NCBI GenBank assembly: GCA_013365325.1
Contig: JABVXV010000081.1
Span: 1 to 64,000 of the forward strand
Direction: 5' to 3'
Length of the DNA: 64,000 nucleotides
Origin: Dipetalonema caudispina
Lineage: Eukaryota; Nematoda; Chromadorea; Rhabditida; Onchocercidae
The stretch's first letter is position 1. Every line of letters starts with the position of its first letter. Of the stretch, positions 1 through 14,086 are shown one piece after another. A program made the translations under genes and the position numbers. The notes under the pieces are model-generated. The model was not told where the DNA came from. It saw nothing but the letters and a program-made list of their open reading frames with translations, and searched no databases.

Positions 1-116
<116 letters not shown>

Positions 117-270
117 CTATTGTTATTAATTACTATCGTTAATTGCTGTTAATTATTATTATTATTATTAATTATGAACTGTTATTATTATCATCGTTAT
201 TGTTATTGTTACTATTATTGTCATCATTATCATTATTATTATCATTAGTATTGTTTGATTGTGATAATTA

Positions 271-1090
271 AAAGGAAGGGAGAAGAGAAGGGAAAAAAAT
301 CAATAAATTAAAATAAACTTTAAGTCATATGGTAATGGGTATGCTTCAACTTTTTAGTTGAATTATCATCCAAATGATTGTAATTTTAGTTGGAAGACGA
401 CAGGAGAGGAAAAGAGAGAGGTAGAAGGAGGGAGAGAAAAAAGGGAGGAAAGATTATTTCAAGTTTGGATGTCATCGTTACGGTCACTTTTGTTGAATTA
501 TCATTGAATAAGTGAACATTTCACATTTTAGTTTTGATCATTTCTATATAAGTCCAAAAAAAAAAAAAAACAAAGTGATCTATCCATTATTAATAATATA
601 TTTTGTATAACATTTCAAATTTTTTATTAAATAATTAAACAAATAAAGAAGGTGAAAAAATAAACAACAGATAAAAAATTTTTAAATTTTTGAACAATTT
701 TCATTAGTATCTTACAAAATAATGATAACTGTTGATTAATTAAATATATAATATGAAATTTATTTTAATCTAATAAAATTTTGTTTAACTTTATATATTT
801 CTATCTACAAATTAATAATATGAATGATAGTAATTGGTAATTGATTAATAATTTATCCAGGTACAAAAAGTAAAAGAGAGGGAAAAAAAAAAGGTGAAAT
901 CGTAGAGAGAGGCGAAAAGATGAAGAAAGAGATTGATTGAGAGAAAGAGGAAAAAGTAATGTGATACAATCTATCATATCGTTCAGATCATACAAATAGC
1001 ATTTCGTTGTTGATTGAAGCTATAATTGTATTGTTTATCTCTGGCTGATTACACAGGTAAATTATGTGTAGACTTAGGAATATGCTTCTA
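271..1090. other. AT-rich intergenic DNA, no gene seen
   Basis: Low-complexity AT-rich sequence with short poly-A runs (for example near 556-570) and GA-rich patches near 270-450 and 880-955. Reading frames here are short and of biased composition. I see no splice-bounded coding block. Confidence 0.6.
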
Positions 1091-1097
1091 ATAGTAT

Positions 1098-1117
1098 TAG
1101 TAGTAGTAGTAGTAGTA

Positions 1118-1186
<69 letters not shown>

Positions 1187-1228
1187 TTAATAGTAGTACT
1201 AGTAGTCGTAGTAGTAGTAATAGTAGTG

Positions 1229-1264
<36 letters not shown>

Positions 1265-1299
1265 ATAGTAGTAGTTAGTAGTAGTAGTAGTAGTAGTAA
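1098..1299. repeat. (GTA/AGT)n trinucleotide array
   Basis: About 200 bases of AGT/GTA repeats, broken by single substitutions (GAA, ATT, ACT, GTC, GGT) and one insertion. It produces long spurious poly-Val and poly-Tyr frames on the two strands. It is followed by an impure CA-rich tract at about 1340-1392. Confidence 0.95.
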
Positions 1300-2936
1300 T
1301 ACAACAAACTACCACAAACATATACATTTACCTGTACGGACACACAGACAGAGACACACACACATACACACATACACACACACATATACCTATGACATAC
1401 ATAATAGAGCAGATGATGGGGTGTTATCAGCAACAACACTGTGGTTGCGATAGAAAGCAATGAGAATTGAGGTGATGACGATGTTGGTGGTAGCCATATG
1501 AATGGTACATTTGCATATTGAATGCTCTTTTTCATCCTTTTCTCGTCTTTCTTCATCCTCTTATACCTTTAATAGTATAGTTTGAATTATTGATAATGAT
1601 AGCTATGATAATAATGATTATATTAATAGTAGTAATGATAATAATAATAGAAAAATGACTAATTTATAATTTTAATTAATTCATTTATAAGAGGAAAAGT
1701 TTTTTAGAGAAGGTTAGGAAAAAAAACGGAATATGCCTGTATATAATAATAATGATAGTATGAGAAAGGAAAGGAAAAAGAGGAAGAAAAAGAAGAAAGA
1801 TGAAATGAAATGAAATGAGGTGTGATTTTGTTTTTTTTTTCTTTTTTTGTTTTTTTTTTTATTGGTAAAATGTAAAAACTCTAACCGAGGATTACGGTAA
1901 TGGAGGAAGGAGAAAGGAAGAGGTGGAGGAGGAGGAAGGGGTAACAAATGGATGAAATTGATGAATTCCTAAGGGAAGGGTAGATGATTATCCATTCGGA
2001 GAGACAGCTACGCATATGAGAGGTTTAGGATAGATTTCCCCCACCCCTCTCCTTTCCTTTCCTCCTTCATTCTCCCGCTTTCCTGCATTTATCCTTTCTC
2101 CTCTTACTCCTCCTTCCTTCTCCCCCCCTCCTCTCTCCTCCCACGCAATCACCTTCCCCTTTCCCGTTTCCTCTCGATGAGGTGATATTTCTGTAAACAG
2201 TTTAAAAGTAACTGTGGAAGAGGGTAGGGGACTTTTTAAGCTAACAGCTTTAAAGGGTAGCTAGCAGAAGAGGAGGAGGAAGCTATCAATAGAGGAAAGG
2301 GAGGAAGATGAGCAGGTGAAGAGAATCAGATAGAGAGGGAGCTTACGGGAGGAGGGCAGGGGAGGGGAAAGGACGGGGGAGAGGGGATAGAAAGACATCG
2401 TGTCCCGATGGTAGGGAGTGCAGCCGGAATTGCAAGGAAATATAGTTTTGACTGCTTTGAGAGAAATGGTGACCGTTTCATTGAGTTGTGACCGACCTTT
2501 TGGGAAGTACACGAGAGGGTGATAGTGAGGTACGTGTATTGCGTGTCCGCATCCGTGTCCGTGTCCGTGTCCGTGTGTATCTCTCTACATTTGTAGGGTG
2601 GGTGGGTTGGGCACAGTTTTCCTCCTCCCCTCTTCTTGTGTGCCCCCCTCCCCCTCTCCCCCTCTCCTTGCTTTCCCTCTGATAACGAGTTTGAGTTGGG
2701 GGGGTTGGATGGATGGGTGGCGATAACGGAACGGAGTTGTGCCCATCAGTCGGTCGTCCCGAGAGAAGACATTACACCAAGTTGCTTGCCTCTCGCCTCG
2801 CCATCGCTCCCTCCCTGTGACGAGCGAACCCCCTCCTCCTCCTCCTCCCCTCCTTGTGTGTCCTCTCTACTGTCAACCTACCCTCCCTGTCCTCCCCCTC
2901 CACCTCCATCACCTCTCGATCATCATCAATCTGTAA
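1300..2936. other. Upstream region of the zinc-finger gene with polypurine/polypyrimidine tracts
   Basis: Mostly non-coding. A polypurine stretch lies at about 1750-1950, a strongly pyrimidine-rich stretch (C/T on the plus strand) at 2038-2170, purine-rich sequence at about 2265-2400, and pyrimidine-rich sequence again at 2620-2930. A short hexamer repeat of the CCGTGT type sits at about 2541-2577. This would hold the promoter and 5' UTR of the gene starting at 2937, but no specific element such as a TATA box can be defended. Confidence 0.5.
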
Positions 2937-5281
2937 ATGGATCGGCCCATTGTTGTCAATTCGCTCCTCTGTTTTATTCACAATTACCGCCATAGCCTGT
3001 TACCGGAGCAATTAAAGGCGCTTCTCCACAATTACTTCTCAAAAAGCGCCCGATCAATGGCTCATGCAACGCTTACCGAGCTTTTACCTTCCGTATCACT
3101 ACCGGAAATGGCTACTGCCACATATCCGGCAGATACAACTGATCCCGATGATCATGCTGATAACGACAGTGATCTGTTGTACTTGTACGATCGGATCACC
3201 AGCTCAGAACAATCACCGGTATTTGTCGCCGCTGATTTGAATATCTTACCGCTTCAGCTAATTACCGATAAGGATGACTCGAAGAGTGAGCTGTTGAGGG
3301 AAATTCGCCAATTGAAACGGTTCATCCAGGATGCTCTTAACGGACGGGTCGATGAACCACCGATAACCCAAGCTGATAGGTATCATTTTCTTCCCCCTTC
3401 CCTCTTCTCCCAAGCCCTTACCGTTCCTCTCTTCCATCTTATACCTATCTCTTCGGCCGTGAATTCTAGGTCTTTAGGTGAAATTATCATTTTGCTAGAG
3501 ATGCAATCAATGAATAAAATTCATCAAAATCTCTCAGCATATCCCTCAGATAAGATTTTAAGTGGTACTTCTAATATCTAAACTTTTCACCTAATTATAA
3601 GCGTATCTACTTCAAATAAATTTAAAATGGGATTAAATTTGATTATTTAATATATTGCAACATTTAACATTCGATAATTTCATAAATTTTCAATTGTTCT
3701 TCATACTTTTTTCTAACAGATATCCCTTCGATAGTAAAATTTAAGTTGTTGCAGTAGTGTACAAACAATAAACGAGGGACAACCTGATTGTGATCTTCAT
3801 GGACAATCATCATCCGGTTACTGTTTAGCATCACCAAAATCAAGCTTCAAGTCATCCACCAATGCTTCTACATCCTCACCGGAATTACCAGCATCAACAA
3901 GTTCAATAAGTAGCACACCATGTTCATCATTGATTCCAACAACGATGGCATCACCTGCTTCACCCTATCATCATTCGGAAAATAATCAAAGTATTATTGG
4001 TCCAAGTAATAGTATGCTTGGCGGTACTCTTACATTAAATGATAATACTAGCCTAAGCAACGGTAATAATCGGGATGGTACTAGTACAAGTAGTATAATT
4101 AGTATCAATAATAGTCATAATCGACGTAAACGTGATGGTTGCGGAAATCGTCTTGATGCTATGGTTCGAAAATTAGCTAATCGGCAAAAAGAAAAAGAAG
4201 CCGCTGCAGCTGCCATATTAGCTAGTGGATCTACTGGTATATCCATGTGTTCGGGATCAGCTACATCAACAATCTCATCTGCATCTTCCTCATCATCATC
4301 CATTACCACTACTACTACAAGCCTAGTGGTACCACCGGAACAATTATCACCACCGGCTAAAACTATTTGGCATACGCAAATGATTGATCCGGTTGCATAT
4401 GTCAATATGCTTCGTACAATGTCCGGTGCTGCTGCCGCTGCGGCGGCGGCAACTGCCATTTCGTCACCCTCATCAATCTTTCCATCAATCAACAAAACGA
4501 TGCAAAATGATCGGTAAGTTAAGTATTTTATCACATTTCGCATTTCCATGTTCTAGTTTTTGCCTCTTTTTTCCTCTCTGCCACTTTTTCTCTCTCTCCC
4601 TTTTATCTCCTTCTATCTGTTCATTCTTCTTTATATATAATTGAAATATGAAACATTATCTGATAGTAATAATCATAATAATGGTTAAAGTTTATGATTA
4701 TGATTGTAATCATGATTATGGTCATGACAATGGTTATGATGACGGCGAATATCATTCACCCTGTCATCATCGGCTGATCATCATGCACTTTCTTTCCGTT
4801 CTTTTTTTTTTTTTTCCTCCTCTTATTTCTGTGTTTCTCATCTTCCTTTAATGCTCGTCTTATAAGATTTTTTTTTTTTTTTTTTTGATCTAGGCCATGA
4901 TTCTTTTCCCCCGTCCATCTGTCATTCCCCCGCCTCTTTCTCCTCTTCTCTTCGATGCTTTTCATCCGGTGGGTTTAATGCAAAAATTTCATCTTTAATA
5001 ATCCTGGAATTTTACATTTTCCATTTTATAATTATTACTATTCAGTTATTATAATCGAAATATTGCTGATTTTTCGAATTTATCTCATTTGCAACATTCC
5101 ATTATTATTTCTTCCTGGATTATTGTGAGATTTGCAAAAAAAAAAAAAAGGACAGTAAAAGGGTGATACAATAAATAAACGAGAAATTGTATGAAATAAA
5201 CTTCATATGATTTTAAGTGAATATTTGTCAACTTTTATTATTTAAATGATGGCTGACTTTTTTAATTTTTCTTTTTTTTGC

Positions 5282-5354
<73 letters not shown>

Positions 5355-6770
5355 GTCATTATTATTATTGTTATTATCATTATCATTTTTACTCTGTTAT
5401 TATGATTATTACGACTGTTGCTGTTGTGGCTGTCGTTGTTCTTATTGTGTTCTTGTTCTTGCTGCAGAAAATATTTAAAGATTTTTCGCGATTTCATTTT
5501 CCGCGATTAATGTGATTACCCTTGGGAAGAACAGTAGCAGATTGTTTTAAAACTGAAAAAAAAAAAGAAGAAGAAAAAATTCTAAGCAACTCGTCCCGAT
5601 TGCACGATTGTTCGTCTAATATCGCTTACCTTACAAATAACAGTCGCCATTCCCATTTTATGAAATTGAACAAACTTTTCAATAACTTAATGAAATTTGC
5701 AAATTTTTCCGAAATTTTTGCTTCTATTATTATTACTATCATAGTTATATTTTTATCATTTATAATCATCCTTATAATTATAAATATCACTATCATAGCT
5801 AATGGATTTACCACATCTACATTTCATCATATTAGCATAACAATTTTTGGTGTCGTTTATTTTGTTTTATCGTTCATTAGGTTATTAGTATCAGCTAACT
5901 ATCATTATCATTTCATTTTATTATTACTCATCATTGTTATGATCCCATTGTTATTGTGTATAATATTAAAAAGAGGATTAAAAGAATACAAAATTATTTG
6001 GGAAATGTGATGATAGGATTAAATTTAAAGAAAAAAGAAGAGAAAAAAAAATCTATAAGGAAAAGCTAAATCGGTCATTCCATTTAGTTTGATCAAAAAT
6101 TCATGATAGTAATAGAATATTTTGTCGAGTGATAGATATGGATATATGATTATGGGATAGTTTGATAGGGGGAAAATGTGGGTGGTAATCATAGATGAAT
6201 GAATGATATAAGAAATACCAAAGAAGATAGTATGATGAAGGAGGAAAGGAAAAAAAAAAAAAAAGGAAAGAAAGAGAGAGAGAGAGAGAGAAATGAATGA
6301 AAACCAGCTCATTATCTTTTCTATCATATGCCACAATATTAGAGGAAGATATCACGGATGATAATCACTCTAATCCATCCTATAATCAACCATTTATTTA
6401 TTTAACTCTTTTTCTTTTTATACTTTCTTATAATTTGCTATAATTGTATTATTTATTTATTGTTGTTAATATTACAATAATTTGTCATTACTATTTGTTA
6501 AGCTATATATCATTGCTACAATAATAACCAACATATTTATTATCATTCATTTTGCAAATCATTAATGTTACAATTCCTTTTATTAATTGTTGCTCTTGCT
6601 TCTCTTATTTGTACCTATATTATTATTGTTATTATTGTTATTATTATCACTATTATTATTATTATCACTATTATTATTATTATTATCACTATTATTATTA
6701 TTATTATCACTATTATTACTATTATTATCACTATTATTATTATTATTGTTATTATTATTATTATTTTTAA

Positions 6771-6836
<66 letters not shown>

Positions 6837-7422
6837 CACTATCATTATCACTATTATTATCACTATTATTATTACCAGTCCTTTAATAAGTATTAAAGCT
6901 GATATTTTTATCACTGATACTATCACTTGCTTATTACTTCTATCAGCAAATTAGTGCTATATCCGTAAGGCGATAGAATAGTATGTATCAATTTTCTTCT
7001 CATAATGCGCGAAACTACCGTAATTTACACTAGAAAATTCTATTGAAACTCATTTCGTCTATATATATATATATATATTTATTTATGCATATATATATAT
7101 GTGTGTATGTGTGTCCATCTATTTTATGTATTTATATATTCATATATATATATATATATATGTTTATGTCTGTCTGTTGATGTAAAAATTTTTGAAAAAT
7201 GAGGTTTTGACAACATTCCTGAAAATCCTGTTATATATACCATATACCTCCTCTTCTTCCTCCTCACCCTCCTCACCCTCTTTCTCCTCCTTATGCCTCA
7301 CACTCTCTACCTCTTTCATTAGTTTTTTTTTTTTTTTACTACCGTAATTTCCTCCTCCAAAAATTTTTGCAACAGAATGCCATTTTCATTACTCTCAAAT
7401 TAAATAATCAATCTTTCTTTCT

Positions 7423-7458
<36 letters not shown>

Positions 7459-10400
7459 GTAGCTTTTTAAACAGTATTTGATGAAAATTTTTCATTATCA
7501 TGGCATTAATTTTAAAAAAATGTTTAGAATTTTTAATTTTCTACATTTCTATCAATATAATATGTGAAATTGAATTTCAGCTCCTAAAATTATAAACTTC
7601 ATCTTTTATCAAACTACCGAATTATTGATGGAAATTTACAGTTTACATTTTGTTTCGAAATTCACTCTCTCTCTTTTCTAAAAAAAAAAAAAAAAAAAAA
7701 AAAGAAAAGAAAGAAAGAATGAATGAATGGAAGAGGGATATTTTAAAGAAATACATTCTATTCGAATTGGGTATTATGTAATTCTTCATTTGTGATTCGA
7801 ATTGTAAATTCTATTCTGTTCAATATTTGGTATGTTTTCTTGAATTGGAAGAAAAAGAAAAAAAAAAAAAAAAAAAAAAAAAAAGGCGATACTTTTAAAT
7901 TTTGAAATGAAAGATTGAATGTTGTATGTTTATGATGATTAAATTATCATTTTTTCTTTTTTTTTTTTTTTTTCAATTATACCACAATTTTATTCTTTTA
8001 GAATAATAAATTACTTATTCTAGAATTATATCACTCTCTTTTACTTCACTTCAAAAAATTTATTATCATCAGTGAATTTTTAAGATAATTTACTAGCATA
8101 TAATTGATATGTTTAATTAGTTTCTTCTTTTCTTTAATTCCATTAACATTGTCATTTTAATAAGGCAATCATTACTGAAGGTTGCAATTTCATTTCCACA
8201 CTTCAATGGGAAGTGAACAAAGGGAGGAAGGGAAAGAGGAGAGAAATGGGAGGGAACCGGATGGATCGTTTTAAATTAATTAATTTGCGGTAACAATTTT
8301 GGGAGAGGGAGAAAAAGAAAAATGAAATTCCGCGGTCATTTTGAATAAGTTCATTTAAATCATCATTTCCGATCACTAAGTTCAAGCCGTCAGTCATGGT
8401 CATCAATCGAGAATTTATTAGTTTTTCGATCATTAAATTCGAGTATTTCCATTGAAACAAAACCATTTCATACTTAATTTTCCGAAATGTACTTTGTTCG
8501 GCTTTACAATTCATTCCTTCCTTTTTCCCTCTCCTTCTATTCCGCTCCCTCTTCCACCTTTTTCGAACTTTTTTTTCAGCTTTTTTTCCTTTTTTTTTTT
8601 TTTTTTTTTTTTGGAGTATTCCAAAGGCTTTTTTAAAACTTTAAAAGAAAAGGAAGAAGGAAAAAAAACAAAAAAAAGTCCTTCAAAACAATATTTTTTT
8701 AGCGTAAAATGATCGAAATTTTCGTAGAAAAAAAAAAAGAAATATCCAATCATCTTTTTTTTTTTTTTTTTTTTCATTATTTTAATATTAGATTATATTA
8801 TTTAAATGGTTATTTCCTTAAAATTACGTTTTTTTTTTGAAAGGTAATAAAATTTGTTTTCACTCAAATTATCAAATTTTATCCTATAATAATTTTTATT
8901 TTGTACATATTTCAATAATGCTTTTTATCAAATTTTGTCTTATATATATATATATGTTACATATATAATGGATATTATTTAGAAATTTATTCCATAGAAA
9001 AATATTATCAAAAAAAAAGAAAAAGAAAAAATGTTAATTTTACAGAATTAAATTTATTCCAATATACATAATTTATTATCTCTTATTATATTACTTACAT
9101 TTACATATTATCCGATTTCACATACGTTTGTAATAAAATTATTTAATAAATCATTTGTTTTGTATTTTATATTTGATACGATTACAAATTACAAAATATC
9201 GTGCAACTACTATTAAATGAGGTTGTCAGAAAAAAAAAAAAAAAAAAAGAAATTAAGTTAAGCAAATGCGGCAAATAAATGGATGATGGAGTTTGTACGG
9301 CAAACATTGATAATGTTAGTTTGAGGAACGTTTTGACCTTGTCATCCATCAGTTGATGAACTGTTTAAAGGGAATGAAGGAGGGAAAGCATCTTCATTTT
9401 CCAACCTGTTTGTTCATTAATTTCTTTTATACTCATGCAAAATGTCCCCCTCTTTTTCATTCCCTTCCTCTCTCTCTCCCTCCCTTTTTCTCTCTCTTAC
9501 TGTTTTTCATATCATATTATTATCTTCCCTTTTTCTCCTTGCATTTCTTCCTTTTTTTTTTTTTTTTTTCATTTTTTTTTTTTTTTTTTCATCATTTTTT
9601 TTTTTTAATTTATTTTTAAATTAAAAAAGTTATACTTAAAATGTTCATGTAAAGTTTCATGCTTTTTCCGATTGTTAAAGCAGGAAATAAATTGTAATTA
9701 GCATAAGTTGATTGAGTAATACAAATAATGCATTATTTAAGTTTTTGCCTAATTAAATATTTTTGATCGTATCATTTAATTGCAAAACATCACAGAAGGA
9801 ATAAATCTTAGTTGGTAAAATTGATTGGTATTAAATGGAAATAGTTTAATAGACTAATAGTCATATTGTATCATTGAGCAGTTAGGATGACAAATTTAAT
9901 GAAATTGTTAAACAATTAATGATTTTTATCAGTGGGTATATTAGCGCTGTTTTTCTGAAATGTCCGATTAATTAAGATGATAAAATTCCCTTTTCTCCGC
10001 ATCGTCCCATCTTTACCCTTTTCCATCTTAACCGTCCACTTAAAAAGTTCCAAGGTCATATCCGGTTATACATTTGGCATTGTTTTCCTTTAATCGATCT
10101 GATAATTTTGTGCTCTTTATTTATTGGTCATTCTTTGTATATCTTACACTTTTTTTTTCTAAAAATATATTTATTGAAAAAAATAAAATATAAAACTATA
10201 AAGAACTGGAAGTAATTTTTGCTTGTAATCCGAAAATTTGAATTTCTGAACAGCTAAACGGAAATGTTTTAATCGAATGTTGCTGGTTCTTTCAAATTAT
10301 GAAAAATTTTAATGTAGGAAAAATATTCAATTTAAATTTATGCTATTTATGTTGTGCTTATATTTGAATTCTTTCTTTGAAGTACTATGTAAAATTTGAA

Positions 10401-11057
10401 CTTAGAATTCAAATAGAGGAATGATTTTCATGCTTTTTTTTCAGTTCAAAAAGTGATTCCTTGACGGAATTTGGTGATAATTTAGAAGATGGAAGTATTG
10501 AATTGGCTGAGAAAAATTCAGATGAATCAAGTCCCTCACCAAGCGATTCATCTAATAATGTCGATGAAACCACCTATACTGCTGCTGATCTCGGTTATTA
10601 TTTAAAAAATTTTTAATTATTTGAAATTCCAACAAGCATTAAGTGAGAAAGATGAAGATATGAGTTTAAAAATTCAGGGTTGAGTTGGAAGGAAACTGTA
10701 TCTAGCAGTTTTGCTTTTGCTATTCAAAAAAACTTTGGTATAGCGAAAACATCTTACGATATATTTTAGTGCGTCAAATTTTAATAATTCATGGTTATCA
10801 TCATTTTCAATAATTCATAACTTAAACTTAGAACTATTGGGAAATAATTTCTTTTTTTTTTTTCTAGAAATTTCAAATTTCGAAATTTTTCGTTTTCAGC
10901 AGAAAAGCCATTTACATGTGAACATACCAGTTGCCATAAGCGATTTGCAAACAAATTTTTATTGAAGAAGCATCAATTTATACATACTGGATTACGGCCT
11001 CATTGTTGTCCATTCTGTGGCAAAAGGTATATAAAAATTTGAATTGATTGTTTTTCA

Positions 11058-11093
<36 letters not shown>

Positions 11094-12255
11094 TATAATG
11101 ACCACTGGGAAAGAAAAAAGGTCAAAATGGACAATATCTTCCGGTTATTCCAAGATTTCTAAGAGTGTGATAAAACAAATCGATTTAATTGTTTAATGAT
11201 ATGAAAGAGGAAAGATTTATGTATTAAATTTTCGAAAACTCCTAAAATATTACCACAAACTTTCAATACACCAATATTGTTATATATTTATATATGAAAT
11301 ATTTTTTTAGGACGTTTAGAAATACATAAAACTTGAAATGACATAAAAGTAAGAATTGATTTTGCAGTATTGATATTAGTTAGCTTAGAATTTCATTTGA
11401 TGAAAAATTCAAATATTTATTTTGCAACATATTATTCATTTCTATACAACAAATTTATTGATACGCAAATTAGGTATTTATCGTTTACTTCAGGTTTAAT
11501 AGAAAAGACAATTTATTGCGCCATAAGAAAACACATATTGCTAATGCTTTGGTAAGTATTTTTTCCTTTTGGCATATATATTTATATATGCATTTTACTT
11601 TGCTTTTTTATAGTTAGCCTAATTAAATTAATTGTTGAAAAATTATAATTTTGATATTATATAGATAAATTATTGTTATCCGAATATTTTACAATTTAAT
11701 CAATCGCTTATTTATGTTCAAAATTTTATCCATTATTATAAAAATCTTCCATTATACCTTTTAATATTACTAGTGATAATAATAATGATGATAACAATAA
11801 TAACACTACTAATACTAATAATAAAATTCAATACAAATTAGCTTTTTACTTGAATAATTAAGGAATTTCTCATAATCGAAAAAGAACATAAATTCATGTA
11901 GTAATTGATCATCATGTAATTGATAGTGAATTACAGCAAATTTTTCAAATTTTAATTTTATTACAATGAAGTTGAATTTACGAAATATAAACGTATAATA
12001 ATGCAAAAATATGAAAAAGTAGCGAGAAAAATGATGAAATATTTGCAATTTTATATTTCAAATTTTACAAAACATTATTCCAAATTCTTTTTTCTTGTTA
12101 TATAATCCTGAAAAAAGTTTTTTTTAAGAAGCATCTAATTGAAGGGTACGGACATAACAAGCGCATTAAGCAGCGATGATTTCTTGCTACGGTTGGGCGC
12201 TGATAAGCCAACAATTAAGCTTGACAATGAGCAAGAAGAAGAGAGCGAAATTTGA
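2937..12255 (+). CDS. C2H2 zinc-finger protein (two fingers), six exons
   Basis: Predicted nuclear DNA- or RNA-binding protein of about 548 aa. Exons joined by splice consensus and phase: 2937-3379, 3755-4513, 10445-10593, 10900-11026, 11494-11551, 12145-12255 (stop TGA 12253-12255). The ATG at 2937 is preceded directly by an in-frame TAA. The N-terminal 150 residues are non-repetitive and look conserved in style (LLCFIHNYRHSL, then an acidic stretch). Residues 150-450 are Ser/Thr/Asn-rich with an Ala tract. Finger 1 has C457, C462, H475, H479 (C-x4-C-x12-H-x3-H). Finger 2 has C487, C490, H503, H507 (C-x2-C-x12-H-x3-H), with a linker of TGLRPHC. The tail is acidic (DNEQEEESEI). The donor of exon 3 (GTTATT) is weak; two other GT sites (GTGATA, GTATTG) also keep phase, so that border is uncertain. 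I do not recognise the orthologue. A transcription-factor role is inferred from the fingers. Confidence 0.8.
5282..5354. repeat. (ATT)n microsatellite in intron
   Basis: Uninterrupted ATT/TAT repeat of about 73 bases, continuing to about 5390 in decayed form (GTC, ATC interruptions). Confidence 0.95.
6618..6876. repeat. (ATT)n array with regular ATC interruptions
   Basis: About 260 bases of TAT/ATT repeat. In the first 120 bases TCAC interruptions recur at intervals of about 15-21 bases, giving a higher-order period. A pure block follows at about 6772-6835. Confidence 0.95.
7057..7161. repeat. TA/TG dinucleotide tracts
   Basis: Clustered (TA)n runs with a short TG-rich middle (about 7100-7114), inside the large intron. 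Confidence 0.9.
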
Positions 12256-12486
12256 AAGTTTTGGGGAAAAAAAAAAAAAAGAAAAGCGAAGAAAAGAACG
12301 AGAAGAACATGTGTTTATCATTACTGAAATAACCCCTTTTTGAGGAGGGACAGAGTTGTTTATCAGTTTGATTCAATTTAATTCACTCTAATTAAATTTC
12401 AAGTTTGGAATTTCAATGTATTTTTTTAAACAATGATGCTTTCATTTGTTTGTTTTCCTATCTCTCTTTATTTGTTTTTTTAGTTT

Positions 12487-12488
<2 letters not shown>

Positions 12489-12541
<53 letters not shown>
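12489..12541. repeat. Poly-T homopolymer (about 53 nt)
   Basis: An uninterrupted T run in the likely 3' flank of the zinc-finger gene. Homopolymers of this length are frequent in the window, and the exact length may be assembly-dependent. Confidence 0.9.
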
Positions 12542-12542
<1 letters not shown>

Positions 12543-13791
12543 TCCTTTCTTTTATTTTCTTCCGAGTGTCTTTCAAAAATTTATTCAAGTTTTCAAAATC
12601 TTATAAATAGAATATGAAACTTAGATTTCCATGGCGGGTATTTTTTAAATTTGCTTTTCATTAGGAGTTATTTTGCAAATTTTTTCGTAGTAATTTTGTT
12701 TTTTGCTGCTATTTCTACCGCTATTATTGCAATTTCCACCAATTCGATAATCCATTGAAAATATGTGCCATTATCGCTTTTTCCGAAAGGTAAAAGCATT
12801 TTTTTTTTTTTTCTGGACCAATTCTTTTTTTTTTCCAAGTTCTTGCAATTTTTGTTAAGAATTCAAATTGTAAACTCCGTTCGAAATTTCACTTCATTGA
12901 AACTTTCCTCCTTATCAGCATTTTTTTGAATTTTGTTACTAAAATTGTTTCTTTTCCCTTTTTCTTTTTCTGTCAATTGTTTGTTAGCAATATTTTCCTA
13001 TTTATTCTTATCAGTAATTGTTCGTTATATCATCTTCTCTCTTTCTTTTTTTTTTTTTTTTCCTCCCTTCCCTTCCAAAACAAAAAAAAAGCGCTTTCTG
13101 CAAATGTGCCTTCTTTCCGTTGCCATTATCACCATTATGATTATCACCACTATCCTATCCAGTTATCTTATCTTCAGTACATGTCGGTAATATGTGCCTT
13201 CTTCGCCTACTCTGGACGCTCAATTTGTCTTTTATTCTTTTTTTAAAAAAAAAAAGTTTTTATTTTTTATTTTTTTTTTTGAAATTATCAATTTATTTTT
13301 TGATAATCGAATTATTTCATCTCGGTTCAACAATAATCCTTGGTATCATTTTATTGGTTTTTTTTTTTTTTTTACAATATTTTATAGTTTAAAAAAAAAA
13401 TCTTCATTTTATTTTAAAATGATTCTTATCTTGTTTTTGCAGTCATTTTCTCAGAACCTAAGCTCTACAAAATGAAAAGCCTGCTATTGAAGTGGGTTAA
13501 ATAAATGAAAGACTTTTTTTTATTGGTATAAATGAGAATTTCAAAATAATTTAGTTATTATATACTTCTTATCAATTCTAATCAAAAAAAAAAAAAAGCA
13601 AAATTTATGAATACATTATCTATACATGAAAATATATATATGTCGAAGTTAAATTAAATTTAGTAATGAAAGAAAATTTGAATTTAAAAATAAATTTCTA
13701 AAATGAAATAAAAAAAAAAAAGGAATGTTTATATTAGATGAGCTTATGGTTCCGAGGAAATTTGGGCGTATTACACCAAAGTTTGTCTTCT

Positions 13792-13825
<34 letters not shown>

Positions 13826-13995
13826 CTTTTTTTTTTATAATGTATTTTTTTTTTTTTTTTTTTTTTTCCGGAAAGTTGTATATTATAATGGTGATGGAAT
13901 CGTATGTATTGCACATGCATCATCGTTTATCGTAATCAGGAACGAGATTCTATTGGCTTCTTCATCATGTTTAGGTATATGTGGGTTATGTATTG

Positions 13996-14086
13996 TGTAG
14001 GTGTATGTGTGTGGGTGTGTGTGTGTATGTGTGTGTGGGTGGGAGGTGTAGGTGTAGGTGTAGGTGTAGGTGTAGGTGTAGGTGTT
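13996..14086. repeat. GT-rich tract and (GGTGTA)6 hexamer array
   Basis: A GT-rich stretch is followed by six perfect head-to-tail GGTGTA units at 14045-14080 and a decaying seventh. It yields a spurious Val/Gly-rich frame on the plus strand. Confidence 0.9.

Larger units (their letters stand above)
4514..10444 (+). other. 5.9 kb intron 2 of the zinc-finger gene, microsatellite-rich
   Basis: Bounded by a GTAAGT donor at 4514 and a TTTTTTTTCAG acceptor ending at 10444. Phase closes exactly (CG plus T gives Arg). The interior holds ATT arrays at 5282-5354 and 6618-6876, TA/TG dinucleotides at about 7057-7161, and many A/T homopolymers (for example 7424-7457, 7681-7703, 7857-7884, 8590-8612). 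I see no nested gene. The frames inside are repeat translations or low-complexity. Confidence 0.75.

Noticed and set aside
1064..1453. 129-codon plus-strand frame rich in Val
   Set aside because: It is the translation of the GTA/AGT microsatellite followed by a CA repeat, with no splice context or motif.
6552..6954. Overlapping poly-Ile, poly-Leu and poly-Tyr frames on both strands
   Set aside because: All come from the ATT array inside the zinc-finger gene intron.
13725..14000. Phe-rich frames across poly-T runs
   Set aside because: Low-complexity translation of homopolymers.
14045..14086. Hexamer array as an interstitial telomere
   Set aside because: The unit GGTGTA is not the nematode telomere unit TTAGGC or a simple variant of it.
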